This document shows positions 1-9,057 of a DNA stretch of 64,000 bases, piece after piece (position 1 is the stretch's first letter; each line of letters begins with the position of its first letter). A model generated the notes under the pieces. The model ran no database searches. It was not told the DNA's origin and was given only the letters and a program-made list of their open reading frames with translations. The translations under genes and the position numbers were made by a program. The stretch is from Luteimonas sp. 9C (GTDB taxonomy: Bacteria; Pseudomonadota; Gammaproteobacteria; Xanthomonadales; Xanthomonadaceae). The stretch covers positions 310,001 through 374,000 of the forward strand of contig NZ_LR733312.1 in the NCBI RefSeq assembly GCF_902506295.1. The letters run 5' to 3'.

Positions 1-1424
1 GCTTCGCAGAGCTCAACTACACGCCCGAGCGCGAGGACGGCAGCATCGAGACCGCGCGCGCGGTCGACATCGCCGAGCAGTTCGAGATCTCGCGCCAGTT
101 CTGGTCGCACCAGGTCGAAGCCGGCCGTCTCGGCGCGCCGACCGACTTCATCAACGCCACCCCGCACATGAGTTTCGTCTGGGGCGATGCGAACATCGAC
201 TATCTGCGCCGCCGGCACGCCGCCCTGTCGAAGGAGCCGCTGTTCAACGGCATGCAGTACTCGGAAGACCCGAAGCAGATCGCCGCCTGGGCGCCGCTGA
301 TGATGCAGGGGCGCGATCCGGCGCAGAAGATCGCGGCCACGTGGATGCCGCTCGGCACCGACGTCAACTTCGGCGTGATCACCCGTCAGCTGACCCAGGC
401 GCTGGAGCGCAGCCCGAACTTCGGCCTGCATCTGCGGCACGAAGTGCGCAAGCTGCAGCGCGAGGACGACGGCACCTGGACGGTTGCCGTGCACGATCTC
501 GCCAGCGACACCACGCGGTCGATCCGCGCGAAGTTCGTGTTCGTTGGTGCCGGCGGCGCCGCGCTGACCATGTTGCAGCACTCGGGTATTCCCGAAGCCG
601 CGAACTACGGCGGCTTTCCGGTCGGGGGCCAGTTCCTGGCCGCCGACAACCCGGCCGTCGCCGCGCGCCACATGGTCAAGGCGTACGGCAAGGCCGAGTC
701 GGGCTCGCCACCGATGTCCGTGCCGCATCTCGATGCGCGCAAGCTCGACGGCAAGCCGGTACTGCTGTTCGGCCCGTTCGCATTGCAGAGCACGCGCTTC
801 CTCAAGCACGGCTCATGGTTCGACCTGTTCTCGTCGGTCAACAACCACAACGTCGCCGGCATGATGCGCGTCGGTGCGGAGAATCGTGATCTGGTCGGTT
901 ATCTCATCAGCCAGGCGCGCCTGTCCGACGCCGATCGCATGGCCGAACTGCAGAAGTACTACCCGGATGCGCAGCCTGCCGACTGGCGCCTGGTGACGGC
1001 GGGCCAGCGCGTGCAGATCATCAAACGCGATCCGGAGAAGGGCGCGATCCTGCAGTTCGGCACCGAGATCGTCACCGATGCCGACGGCAGCATCGCCGCG
1101 CTGCTGGGCGCCTCCCCCGGTGCGTCGACGTCCCCGAAGATCATGCTCGACGTGATGCGCAAGGCGTATCCGGTGCAGATGGACGGCCCCTGGCGCGCGC
1201 GTATCGAGCAGATCGTCCCGTCGTTCGGACGGACGCTCAACACCGATGTCGCGATGACCAACCGCATCCGCGGCATGACCAGCCGCGTGCTGCAGCTGCC
1301 GTATCACGAGGTGCCGGGCGGGGCGATCGGCGACGGCCAGCCGCCGGCCATGAACGACGAACTGCACGGCCCGGACGAAGGCCCGGACGAGGCCGCGCTC
1401 GACCGGCGCATGCAGGCGCTGTGA
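1..1424 (+). CDS. mqo: Malate:quinone oxidoreductase, 5'-truncated
   Basis: Membrane-associated FAD enzyme that oxidises malate to oxaloacetate and passes electrons to the quinone pool. The reading frame is open from the first bases of the window (frame starting at base 3), so the N-terminus with the FAD-binding glycine motif lies outside. Family-typical stretches are visible: the [11 protein letters not shown] segment near base 160, an FVGAGGAAL segment near base 535, and a C-terminal LLGASPGAS segment near base 1105. These match bacterial Mqo rather than NAD-linked malate dehydrogenase. The C-terminus is acidic ([11 protein letters not shown]). A hairpin with a T-run follows 24 bases after the stop, so this gene ends its transcription unit. 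The call is firm on family and incomplete on the 5' end. Confidence 0.93.
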   Translation, partial: FAELNYTPEREDGSIETARAVDIAEQFEISRQFWSHQVEAGRLGAPTDFINATPHMSFVWGDANIDYLRRRHAALSKEPLFNGMQYSEDPKQIAAWAPLMMQGRDPAQKIAATWMPLGTDVNFGVITRQLTQALERSPNFGLHLRHEVRKLQREDDGTWTVAVHDLASDTTRSIRAKFVFVGAGGAALTMLQHSGIPEAANYGGFPVGGQFLAADNPAVAARHMVKAYGKAESGSPPMSVPHLDARKLDGKPVLLFGPFALQSTRFLKHGSWFDLFSSVNNHNVAGMMRVGAENRDLVGYLISQARLSDADRMAELQKYYPDAQPADWRLVTAGQRVQIIKRDPEKGAILQFGTEIVTDADGSIAALLGASPGASTSPKIMLDVMRKAYPVQMDGPWRARIEQIVPSFGRTLNTDVAMTNRIRGMTSRVLQLPYHEVPGGAIGDGQPPAMNDELHGPDEGPDEAALDRRMQAL

Positions 1425-1447
1425 TAGGAATCCGGTTGCTTGGAAAG

Positions 1448-1472
1448 GCGGGCCGGGAGGTCCGCTTTTTTT
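1448..1472 (+). terminator. Rho-independent terminator of mqo
   Basis: Seven-base-pair stem GCGGGCC/GGTCCGC (one G-U pair) with loop GGGA, followed immediately by seven T. It lies just after the mqo stop and before the next gene on the same strand. Confidence 0.8.
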
Positions 1473-1524
1473 CTGGCGCGATGCCGGCGCGTTACTCTGT
1501 CGCGCCCCCGCAGACGACCGCCCG

Positions 1525-2082
1525 ATGTCCATCGTCCTCACGCCGTTCGCCCGCCCGCGTCTGTTCCCGCGCACACCGCGCGGCAACACCATCCAGGACA
1601 TCACGCCCGCGCAGTTCGAGGCGCATCTCAACCGCGAGACGCCGCATGCGGTGCTCGATGGCTACGCACCGTTCTGCAAGCTGCACGTGCATCGCAACTG
1701 GACCTCGACGCGCTGCCTGACGGTGCCGATCACCGATGCCAACCGCCATCTGCTGCGTTCGGGTTACGAATCGCGCAGCAGTGCCGAACTGCCGGTGCTG
1801 GTGCGCTGGTTCGAAGGCGTGGAGGCGCCGCGCGCCGAGTATCTGGTGGTAATCCTCTACAGCGCAGAACAGCTCGCCAAAGAAGGGTCGCCGATCGACG
1901 CCGACTGGGGCATCGTCGGCTGCATCTACACCGCCGAGCCCGACGAGATTCCGATGGCCCCGATCACGATGCTGCGCAACGCGCTGGGCGTGGACGAGGG
2001 CGGCTCGGGCGTGCCGCTCGACCGTGAGGCCTACCGTCGCAGCGTCGAGTTCTGGGAGCGGAACGCGAACTGGCGGTCTTGA
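1525..2082 (+). CDS. DUF3228 family protein
   Basis: Protein of 185 residues with no signal peptide or membrane segment, so probably cytosolic. I recognise the overall sequence as the DUF3228 family of Xanthomonadaceae and other proteobacteria. Conserved-looking blocks include GNTIQDITPAQFE near the N-terminus, KLHVHRNWTSTRC in the middle, DWGIVGCIYTAEPDE and the C-terminal GSGVPLDREAYRRSVEFW. No function is established for the family and the sequence gives no catalytic motif I can name. It stands alone between the mqo terminator and the convergent ahcY gene. The ATG at 1525 lies about 50 bases after the upstream terminator, which leaves room for a short promoter. Confidence 0.75.
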   Translation: MSIVLTPFARPRLFPRTPRGNTIQDITPAQFEAHLNRETPHAVLDGYAPFCKLHVHRNWTSTRCLTVPITDANRHLLRSGYESRSSAELPVLVRWFEGVEAPRAEYLVVILYSAEQLAKEGSPIDADWGIVGCIYTAEPDEIPMAPITMLRNALGVDEGGSGVPLDREAYRRSVEFWERNANWRS

Positions 2083-2212
2083 GACCTGCGTCTGGCGCGC
2101 GACGCGCCCGCGCCGTGGCGGGAGCGGTCTCGCCGTGGCCGGCGCCGGTGATCGTGGGGCGCGGATCGGGACGGCAGCTGCAGCAGACGCTCGGAACCCT
2201 GCAGGCACGCCA

Positions 2213-2240
2213 CAAAAAACGGGCGCCTTCCGGCGCCCGC
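2213..2240 (-). terminator. Rho-independent terminator of ahcY
   Basis: On the minus strand an eight-base-pair stem CGGGCGCC/GGCGCCCG with a GGAA loop (2220-2239) is followed by six T. It sits about 30 bases past the ahcY stop and in the correct orientation. Confidence 0.85.
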
Positions 2241-2270
2241 TTCTCCGTGCCGCAGTGACCGCCGAGGCGA

Positions 2271-3719
2271 TCAGTAGCGGTAGTGGTCCGGCTTGAACGG
2301 GCCTTCGACGGCGACGCCGAGATAGTCGGCCTGGTCCTTGGACAGCGTGGTCAGCTTCACGCCGATCTTCTCGAGGTGCAGGCGGGCGACTTCCTCGTCG
2401 AGATGCTTGGGCAGGATGTAGACCTTCTTCTCGTACGTGTCCTTCTTCTCCCACAGGTCGATCTGCGCGAGGGTCTGGTTGGCGAACGAGTTCGACATCA
2501 CGAAGCTCGGGTGGCCCGTGGCGCAGCCCAGGTTCACCAGGCGGCCGTCGGCCAGCAGGAAGATCGCATTGCCGTTGCCGAACACGTACTTGTCGACCTG
2601 CGGCTTGATGTTGATCTTCTCGACGCCCTTCAGCGCGTTGAGCGCATCGACCTGGATCTCGTTGTCGAAGTGGCCGATGTTGCAGACGATGGCCTGGTCC
2701 TTCATCGCCTGCATGTGCGCGACGGTGATGATGTCCTTGTTGCCGGTGGTGGTGACGTAGATGTCGCCGCGGCCGAGGGTTTCCTCGATCGTGGTGACTT
2801 CGAAGCCTTCCATCGCCGCCTGCAGCGCGCAGATCGGGTCGATCTCGGTGACCACGACGCGGGCGCCGTAGGCACGCAGCGATGCCGCCGAGCCCTTGCC
2901 CACGTCGCCGTAGCCGCAGACGACCGCGACCTTGCCGGCCAGCATCACGTCCATCGCGCGCTTGAGGCCGTCGGCCAGCGACTCGCGGCAACCGTAGAGG
3001 TTGTCGAACTTCGACTTGGTGACCGAGTCGTTGACGTTGATCGCCGGCACCAGCAGCTTGCCGGCCTCGGCGATCTGGTACAGGCGGTGCACGCCGGTGG
3101 TGGTCTCTTCCGACACGCCCTTCCACTCGGCGACCGTGCGGGTCCAGAAGTCCGGACGCTCGCCGCGCACGCGCTTGAGCAGCGCCTTGATGACCTGCTC
3201 TTCGTGGCTGCCGCCGGTGCTGTTGACCCAGCTTTCGTCGCCCTGTTCCAGCTCGTAACCCTTGTGGATCAGCAGGGTGACGTCACCGCCGTCGTCGACG
3301 ACCAGCTCGGGGCCGATCAGGCCGCCCTTGCCGTCGGGGAAGCTCAGCGCTTCCAGCGTGCAGTCCCAGTACTCCTCCAGCGTCTCGCCCTTCCAGGCGA
3401 ACACCGGCGTGCCGCTGGCGGCGATCGCGGCGGCAGCGTGGTCCTGGGTCGAGAAGATGTTGCAGGACGCCCAGCGCACGTCGGCGCCGATGTCCTTCAG
3501 CGTCTCGATCAGCACCGCGGTCTGGATCGTCATGTGCAGCGAACCGGTCACGCGCACGCCCTTGAGCGGCAGGGTGGCGGCGTGCTTGTTGCGGATCGAC
3601 ATCAGGCCCGGCATCTCGTGCTCGGCGATGTCGATTTCCTTGCGGCCCCAGTCGGCGAGGCCGATGTCGGCGATCTTGTAGTCGCCGTCGGTCGAGAAGG
3701 TCTTCAGCTGTGCGTTCAT
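2271..3719 (-). CDS. ahcY: S-adenosylhomocysteine hydrolase
   Basis: Splits S-adenosylhomocysteine (SAH) into adenosine and homocysteine, removing the inhibitor produced by SAM-dependent methylation. About 482 residues, the usual size of bacterial AhcY. Diagnostic segments are the substrate-domain motif [11 protein letters not shown], the NAD-binding motif [12 protein letters not shown], the block [14 protein letters not shown], and the C-terminal KPDHYRY, whose lysine and tyrosine contact NAD of the neighbouring subunit in this family. I start at the ATG giving MNAQLKTFS because GGAG lies upstream at good spacing; a longer in-frame start would cut into the leader. The leader contains an SAH riboswitch, so expression is expected to rise with SAH. 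A terminator follows. Confidence 0.97.
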   Translation of the reverse strand: MNAQLKTFSTDGDYKIADIGLADWGRKEIDIAEHEMPGLMSIRNKHAATLPLKGVRVTGSLHMTIQTAVLIETLKDIGADVRWASCNIFSTQDHAAAAIAASGTPVFAWKGETLEEYWDCTLEALSFPDGKGGLIGPELVVDDGGDVTLLIHKGYELEQGDESWVNSTGGSHEEQVIKALLKRVRGERPDFWTRTVAEWKGVSEETTTGVHRLYQIAEAGKLLVPAINVNDSVTKSKFDNLYGCRESLADGLKRAMDVMLAGKVAVVCGYGDVGKGSAASLRAYGARVVVTEIDPICALQAAMEGFEVTTIEETLGRGDIYVTTTGNKDIITVAHMQAMKDQAIVCNIGHFDNEIQVDALNALKGVEKINIKPQVDKYVFGNGNAIFLLADGRLVNLGCATGHPSFVMSNSFANQTLAQIDLWEKKDTYEKKVYILPKHLDEEVARLHLEKIGVKLTTLSKDQADYLGVAVEGPFKPDHYRY

Positions 3720-3761
3720 GGTGTGCTCCGTAGTGGAATGCGCCACGCGCATTCGCGATTA

Positions 3762-3829
3762 CGGGCGCCGTTCACAGGACACCGCGCCGAGCCTGGCCGT
3801 ACACGTTCACGGTCGCAGCGCCCCTCGGC
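3762..3829 (-). ncRNA. SAH riboswitch (ahcY leader)
   Basis: On the minus strand the leader reads GCCGAGGGGCGCTGC, then a short hairpin region, then CCAGGCTCGG, then AACGGCGCCCG. This is the order of conserved elements of the SAH riboswitch class: the CCGAG/CTCGG P1 stem, the GCGCTGC core, and a downstream AACGGCGCC strand that can form the pseudoknot with GGGGCGC. It ends about 45 bases before the ahcY ATG. The class is known upstream of ahcY in proteobacteria and turns expression on when SAH binds. Motif and gene context agree; the folding was done by eye. Confidence 0.92.
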
Positions 3830-4045
3830 GAGGCGAGCCCCATTCTATCGCACGCGGGTGACTGCAGGCCTGCTGCGGGCGGCGGTCATGGCGCGGACTG
3901 CACCCCTTGGCATGAACGGGAATTCAGGCTGCGGGTCCCGCCTCGGGTTTACCCCAGTAGGTCGCCGGCAGCCGCATGCAAGACCATGTCCGGACCGCGC
4001 CACGCACGCGGCGTCCCGCAACTGCACGAAGCGAAGGAAGTGAAC

Positions 4046-5767
4046 ATGCACGTACACGATGGCGGCGGCTCGGTTGCCCAGACCCTGCCCACTCCGACGC
4101 CCGATCCCACGCGGCACAACGTGGTCGCCGGCGACACCGTCGCGACGCTCGCCGAGCGCTACATGGTCAGTCCCGAAGCGATCCACGCGGCCAACCCGCA
4201 GCTGGTTTCGCCGACCGCGCAGGGCGGCAATGCGATCCAGCCGGGCGATGTGATCGAGATTCCCGCCTCCCCGATGAGCGTCGGCGGCGACATCGACGGC
4301 GGCAGTGCGAACCATTCCACCACTGACATCAAGGTCTCCGCCAAGGCCGGCGACGGCAGCATCACCTGGCAGCCCGACAGCACGGCGGTCAAGCTCACCA
4401 CGGAGCAGGAGGTCGAACTCGGCAACAACCGCGCCGAAGGCGCGCCGGCTGGCAGCCGTGGCGCATCGATCAGCGTCGCCAGCGAAGCCTCGGTCGAAGT
4501 GCAGGAAAGTCGTGGTGACGGCACGACGTCGTTCTCGGTGACCACCGGTTCGCAGATCAGCGTGTCGGGTGAAGCGAACGCAGGCGGCCGTGGTGGGGCC
4601 GAGGTCGAGGCCAGCGCCGCGACCGGTTTCGAGTCCACGTACAAGGTCACGCTGCCGGGCGAAGACCAGACCGTCGAAGCGGCGGCTGCAGTGAATCCAT
4701 TCGATCCGACGACGATCCCGGTCGGCGGCAGCGTCACCCTCGACAGCAGCGCGTTCACCGACACCGCGCTCGCCGGCTCGTTCCGCATGATCGGCACCGA
4801 GACCAACATCAAAGCGTCCGACGGCGTGAGCTACACCGTCGAGCGCGTGGACGCCGACACCGTGCGCGTGACCACCGGACCGACCGAGACGATCAATGCA
4901 TTCAATGGCGTCGGTCTGCGCGTCGGCGATCTGTCGGTCATGGCGGGCCGCGAAGACCAGTTGCACGGCGCGACGCTGCAGACGGCCGAGTTCGACATCG
5001 CCAGCGTCGAGGGCCAGGCCGCGTATGCGCACTTCAACGCGACCGGGCAGGTCGCGCACGCAACGCCGGGCGTCGACAACGTCGCGACGATCTCGCGCAT
5101 CGATTACTCGTCGCAGACCCAGCTGCGCGCCGGCTTCGACCAGCTCAACATCGCGCTCGGCGGCCAGGCCAATCTCGGCAGCTCCGTGCAGGTGGAATAC
5201 GCCGACGGATCACGCGCGCTGACCACCGATCTGAGCTACGGCGGCAACGTGCCGCTGACCATCGAGCAGCGCTTCGATGCCGCCGGCAACGAACTGCCGG
5301 GCGAGCGCAGCTATGCGTTCGAACTCAGTACCGATCGACCGTCCTACAACTGGTTCGAGCGCAACATCCTGGGCCAGAACGAAGGCAGCGAAGAGCAGGC
5401 CAATGCCGATCTGCTGAACTGGGCGTTGACCGGCGGATTCGACGGCGGTGGTCCGGTCGGTGCCGGCGAAACGGTCACGCTGACCTTCAGCGAATCGCAG
5501 CTCGAAACGCTGATCGGCCAGACGCGCGCGACGGTCGAAGCCGGGCAGGGCATCGGCGGCGCGCACAGCGATCTGCGCGTGCTCGTCGAGGACTACAGCG
5601 GCAATCCGGTCAACGACACGATGGACTTCGCCGTGTCGCTGGCCCGCAACCTGGGCGGCGATCCCTACGGCTTCGCCGCGCGTCTGCAGACCATTTCCGC
5701 AGGCGCCGACGGCAACGTCGCCAACGACAGCTATGCACGTATCGATGCGGATGTGCAGGTGCACTAG
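4046..5767 (+). CDS. LysM-domain protein without signal peptide
   Basis: About 573 residues. I start at the ATG giving MHVHDGGG because GGAAG precedes it at good spacing. There is no signal peptide or membrane helix. Residues 23-73 form a LysM module (RHNVVAGDTVATLAERY ... NAIQPGDVIEIP), a fold that binds peptidoglycan or chitin-like glycans. The remaining 500 residues are acidic and rich in Gly, Ala, Ser, Thr and Asp, with alternating polar/hydrophobic strands suggesting an extended beta structure; I recognise no second domain. It is a single gene between the SAH-riboswitch leader and a structured palindromic region that begins at its stop codon. Possible roles are a cell-wall-binding secreted protein exported by a non-Sec route, or an internal scaffold. 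The LysM call is solid, the function is unknown. Confidence 0.8.
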   Translation: MHVHDGGGSVAQTLPTPTPDPTRHNVVAGDTVATLAERYMVSPEAIHAANPQLVSPTAQGGNAIQPGDVIEIPASPMSVGGDIDGGSANHSTTDIKVSAKAGDGSITWQPDSTAVKLTTEQEVELGNNRAEGAPAGSRGASISVASEASVEVQESRGDGTTSFSVTTGSQISVSGEANAGGRGGAEVEASAATGFESTYKVTLPGEDQTVEAAAAVNPFDPTTIPVGGSVTLDSSAFTDTALAGSFRMIGTETNIKASDGVSYTVERVDADTVRVTTGPTETINAFNGVGLRVGDLSVMAGREDQLHGATLQTAEFDIASVEGQAAYAHFNATGQVAHATPGVDNVATISRIDYSSQTQLRAGFDQLNIALGGQANLGSSVQVEYADGSRALTTDLSYGGNVPLTIEQRFDAAGNELPGERSYAFELSTDRPSYNWFERNILGQNEGSEEQANADLLNWALTGGFDGGGPVGAGETVTLTFSESQLETLIGQTRATVEAGQGIGGAHSDLRVLVEDYSGNPVNDTMDFAVSLARNLGGDPYGFAARLQTISAGADGNVANDSYARIDADVQVH

Positions 5768-6032
5768 GGCGTGTCACCCATCCCCGAGCAGGCCGCGCCG
5801 TGCCTACGCGCGATCGGGACAAGGAAGAGGGAGGAAGTGGACGTCCGTCCACGACCGAGTGATGACGCAGACCGGGGCGCGCGTAGACACGGCCCTCCGG
5901 GTTGGGCCTGAAAAGCCGCCAGCCGGCGCCGCGCGGCTTGACCTGACGGCCAGTCAGGCACTGCGCCACGCAACACCGGCTGGCGGCTTTCCAGACCCAA
6001 CGCGACGTGCTTGGGGAAGGGTGACGCGCCCT
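5766..6032. repeat. Nested imperfect palindromic element
   Basis: Three pairs of inverted arms are visible. Outer arms 5766-5797 and 6001-6032 match at 27 of 32 positions. Middle arms 5797-5812 and 5878-5893 match at 15 of 16. Inner arms 5901-5926 and 5976-6001 match at 24 of 26. A smaller hairpin CCTGAC/GTCAGG lies at 5942-5957, and TGGACG/CGTCCA at 5838-5851. The element begins on the stop codon of the LysM gene and ends about 40 bases before a strong terminator. It has no convincing coding capacity. I see no second copy in the window. It could be a small non-autonomous repeat element or a structured 3' untranslated RNA. Confidence 0.7.
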
Positions 6033-6073
6033 CATCCGCTGCACGGTTTGGCATCGACTGGATGTCAGGTTTG

Positions 6074-6104
6074 GGGGCCGCCTTCGGGCGGCCCCGTTTT
6101 TTTT
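6074..6104 (+). terminator. Rho-independent terminator downstream of the LysM gene
   Basis: Perfect nine-base-pair stem GGGGCCGCC/GGCGGCCCC with a TTCG tetraloop, then one G and eight T. It is the strongest terminator in this part of the window. It would end the LysM transcript about 300 bases past its stop, so the palindromic element would be transcribed with it. Confidence 0.9.
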
Positions 6105-6241
6105 GAGCGTCGGGAACACGCGCATCGCCTGACGGAAGCCGCGCCGCGGCGCAAGTCCCGTCGGTCCCGTCCTGCAGGCGGCGGCTGCGTCCGACCCGGC
6201 GGTTATGCTCGACGACCCGTGTGCTTCCGGATCGCCTGCCG

Positions 6242-8752
6242 ATGTCTTCCCCGATCGCCCGTCGCCGTCTTTCCGTCGTCGTCTCCGCCACGCTGCTCGT
6301 CGCCACGCTGTCGTGGGGTGCACCGCTGTTCGCGCAGGGCGCGTCCGCAGCGGATGCGTCCACGTCCGCTGAAACCGGCTACCAGCTGCCGCCCGAAGCG
6401 CTGCAGGCGATCGTCGATGCGCCGCGTCCGCCGCGGCTGTTGCTGAGTCCGCAGCGCGATCTGGTCGCGTTCCTGCAGACGCCGGCCCTGCCGGGCATCG
6501 CCGAGGTGTCGCAGCCCGAGCTCAAGCTCGGCGGTATCCGCATCAATCCGAAGACCTATTCGGCCAGCCGCGCGTCCTACGTGACGGATCTGTGGCTCAA
6601 GCCGGTCGACGGCGGCGGCGAGCAGCGCATCGCAGGCCTGCCGGAACCGCTGTCGCTGGCGTCGCTGCTGTGGTCGCCTGACCAGCGCCACATCGCCTTC
6701 AGCCAGGTCGACGTGCGCGCCGGCGAGGTGCAGCTGTGGGTCGTCGACGTGGCCACGCGCCAGGCGCGCCGTCTGCTCGCGCAACCGCTCAATGCGGTAG
6801 TCGGCAACGGCTTCGAATGGACGCCCGACAGCGCCGGGCTGCTGGTGCGCCTGCGTCCCGACGGGCAGGGCGCCGTGCCCGCGGACGACGGCATTCCCGC
6901 AGGCCCGAACGTGCAGGAGACCGGCGCCGGCGGCACCGTGCAGCAGCTGCGCACCTATCAGGATCTGCTGCGCAGCGAGCAGGACGCGCGCGTGTTCGCG
7001 CACTACATGACCAGCCAGCTCGCGCGCGTGGCGCTCGACGGCACGGTGTCCCCGGTCGGGACGCCGGGCCTGACCACCAGCGCAACGCTCTCGCCGGATG
7101 GCCGCCATATCCTGCGTCAGCAGATCGATCGACCGTTCTCGTATCTGGTGCCGTACACGCGCTTTCCCCGGCGGATCGAAGTCGTCGGCCTGGACGGCGA
7201 GGTGCAGCACACCGTCGCGACATTGCCGCTGGTCGAAGGCCTGCCGGTCGGCAACGACGCGGTGCCCACCGGCAAGCGGTCCGTGGCTTGGCGCAGCGAC
7301 GCGCCGGCGACGCTCGCATGGGTGGAAGCGCAGGACGGCGGCGACCCCGCGCGCGAGGTTGCGGTGCGCGACATCGTCTACATGCAGGCCGCGCCGTTCC
7401 GCGCAACGCCGCATGTGCTGGCCGAACTGTCGATGCGCTACGCCGGCACCCAGTGGGGCAGCGGCGATCTCGCGCTGCTGACCGAATACTGGTGGAAGAC
7501 GCGGCGCATCCGCGAATGGCGCCTGCAGCCCGATGGCGGCGACGCCGTGATGGTGCGCGACGGGTCCTACGAGGACCGCTACGCGGATCCGGGCATGGCG
7601 GTGACGATGCCCGACGCGACCGGCAACAGCCGCCTGCTGATCGCCTCCGACGGCACCAGCATCTACCGCATCGGCGATGGTGCGTCCGAGGAGGGCGACC
7701 GTCCGTTCCTGGACCGGCAGAACCTCGCCGACGGCAGCACCACGCGTCTGTTCCATTCGCAGGCGCCGTACTACGAGTCGCCGAGCGCGGTGCTCGACGC
7801 CGACGCGACACGCCTGCTGACCTCGCGCGAAACCCAGACCGAGCCGGCGAACTACGTCGTGCGCCAGCTCGATGCGCCCGAAGCCGCGCCGGTGCCGCTG
7901 ACTGCGTTCGAACATCCGACGCCGCAGCTGCGCGACGTGCAGAAGGAGCTTGTGCGTTTCAAGCGCGAGGACGGCGTGGATCTCACCGGCACGCTGTATC
8001 TGCCCGCCGGTTACGACGCCAAGCGCGACGGCCCGCTGCCGATGCTGATGTGGGCGTATCCGGGCGAGTTCAAATCCGCCGACGCCGCCAGCCAGGTCAC
8101 CGACTCGCCGCACCGCTTCAACGCGATCGGTTACTGGGGACCGCAGGCGTTCCTGGCGATGGGCTATGCGGTGTTCGCCGATGTGTCGATGCCGATCATC
8201 GGCGAGGGCACTGCGGAACCCAACGACACCTATATCGAACAGCTGGTGGCGAGCGCCGAAGCCGCGATCGACGAGGCGGTGCGACGCGGCGTCGCGGACC
8301 GTCGTCGGGTCGCGATCGGCGGACATTCCTACGGCGCCTTCATGACCGGCAACCTGCTCGCGCACTCGCGCCTGTTCGCCGCCGGCATCGCCCGCAGTGG
8401 CGCCTACAACCGCACGCTGACGCCGTTCGGCTTCCAGGCCGAGGAGCGCAACTACTGGCAGGCGCAGGAGACGTACCTGCAGATGTCGCCGTTCAATTAC
8501 GCCGGCGACATCAAGGATCCGCTCCTGCTGATCCATGGCGAAGAGGACAACAACTCCGGCACGTTCCCGATGCAGAGCGAGCGCATGTTCGCTGCGATCA
8601 AGGGCCTGGGCGGCAACGCGCGTCTGGTGATGCTGCCCAGGGAATCGCACGGCTACCGCGCGCGCGAATCGATCCTGCACATGCTCTACGAGACCAATGC
8701 CTGGCTCGACCGGTACGTGAAGAATCGTCCGGCGGACGACGCGGCGCGCTGA
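6242..8752 (+). CDS. Exported S9-family serine peptidase
   Basis: About 836 residues. The N-terminus is a basic stretch followed by a hydrophobic run ending near AQG, a Sec signal peptide, so the enzyme acts in the periplasm or outside. Residues up to about 570 contain repeated WSPD/SPD-type strands typical of the S9 beta-propeller. The C-terminal alpha/beta-hydrolase domain has GHSYGAF with nucleophile Ser696, Asp769 in LIHGEEDNNSG and His803 in RESHGYR, giving a complete triad. The overall form resembles the glutamyl-endopeptidase/aminopeptidase-like branch of S9 rather than classical DPP4 or prolyl oligopeptidase. It stands alone after a terminator. Family is certain; cleavage specificity is inferred weakly. 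Confidence 0.88.
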   Translation: MSSPIARRRLSVVVSATLLVATLSWGAPLFAQGASAADASTSAETGYQLPPEALQAIVDAPRPPRLLLSPQRDLVAFLQTPALPGIAEVSQPELKLGGIRINPKTYSASRASYVTDLWLKPVDGGGEQRIAGLPEPLSLASLLWSPDQRHIAFSQVDVRAGEVQLWVVDVATRQARRLLAQPLNAVVGNGFEWTPDSAGLLVRLRPDGQGAVPADDGIPAGPNVQETGAGGTVQQLRTYQDLLRSEQDARVFAHYMTSQLARVALDGTVSPVGTPGLTTSATLSPDGRHILRQQIDRPFSYLVPYTRFPRRIEVVGLDGEVQHTVATLPLVEGLPVGNDAVPTGKRSVAWRSDAPATLAWVEAQDGGDPAREVAVRDIVYMQAAPFRATPHVLAELSMRYAGTQWGSGDLALLTEYWWKTRRIREWRLQPDGGDAVMVRDGSYEDRYADPGMAVTMPDATGNSRLLIASDGTSIYRIGDGASEEGDRPFLDRQNLADGSTTRLFHSQAPYYESPSAVLDADATRLLTSRETQTEPANYVVRQLDAPEAAPVPLTAFEHPTPQLRDVQKELVRFKREDGVDLTGTLYLPAGYDAKRDGPLPMLMWAYPGEFKSADAASQVTDSPHRFNAIGYWGPQAFLAMGYAVFADVSMPIIGEGTAEPNDTYIEQLVASAEAAIDEAVRRGVADRRRVAIGGHSYGAFMTGNLLAHSRLFAAGIARSGAYNRTLTPFGFQAEERNYWQAQETYLQMSPFNYAGDIKDPLLLIHGEEDNNSGTFPMQSERMFAAIKGLGGNARLVMLPRESHGYRARESILHMLYETNAWLDRYVKNRPADDAAR

Positions 8753-9057
8753 GCTCGGGTGCGGGCGCGTCACGCCTGACGTGACTGGAACAGGCCCGGG
8801 CCTCGCGTCGCGCGAGGTCCCGTGGTCCTTGAGTGCACACCGCTCCCTCCGAGATAGGTCGACGCGCGCAGCGCGTCGGGTGCGGGTCAGGCGTGGACGG
8901 ACGTTGCCGTGGAAGTACCGCGTCCGACCACCGGACGCCTCGGTCCCGGCGCGTGCCTCGCCCGGCAGCGGGCGCGCAGCACACGGACGCCGTCACCCGG
9001 AGCGCGTATCAGCCGGCACACGACGTGGTGCGGATCGTCGCGGGCGGACCGCTCAGC
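8753..9057. other. Intergenic region with no recognised feature
   Basis: About 300 GC-rich bases between the 3' ends of the S9 peptidase and the Anbu gene (convergent). I see short self-complementary runs, such as CCTCGCG/CGCGAGG near 8810, but no gene, strong terminator or repeat copy. Confidence 0.5.

Noticed and set aside
3720..3752. Longer N-terminus for ahcY
   Set aside because: The extra 11 residues would overlap the ribosome-binding region; the family begins near MNAQLKTFS and GGAG is placed for that ATG.
5768..6240. Small open frames in the palindromic region
   Set aside because: They run through the inverted arms with Arg/Pro-rich shadow composition and no start signal.
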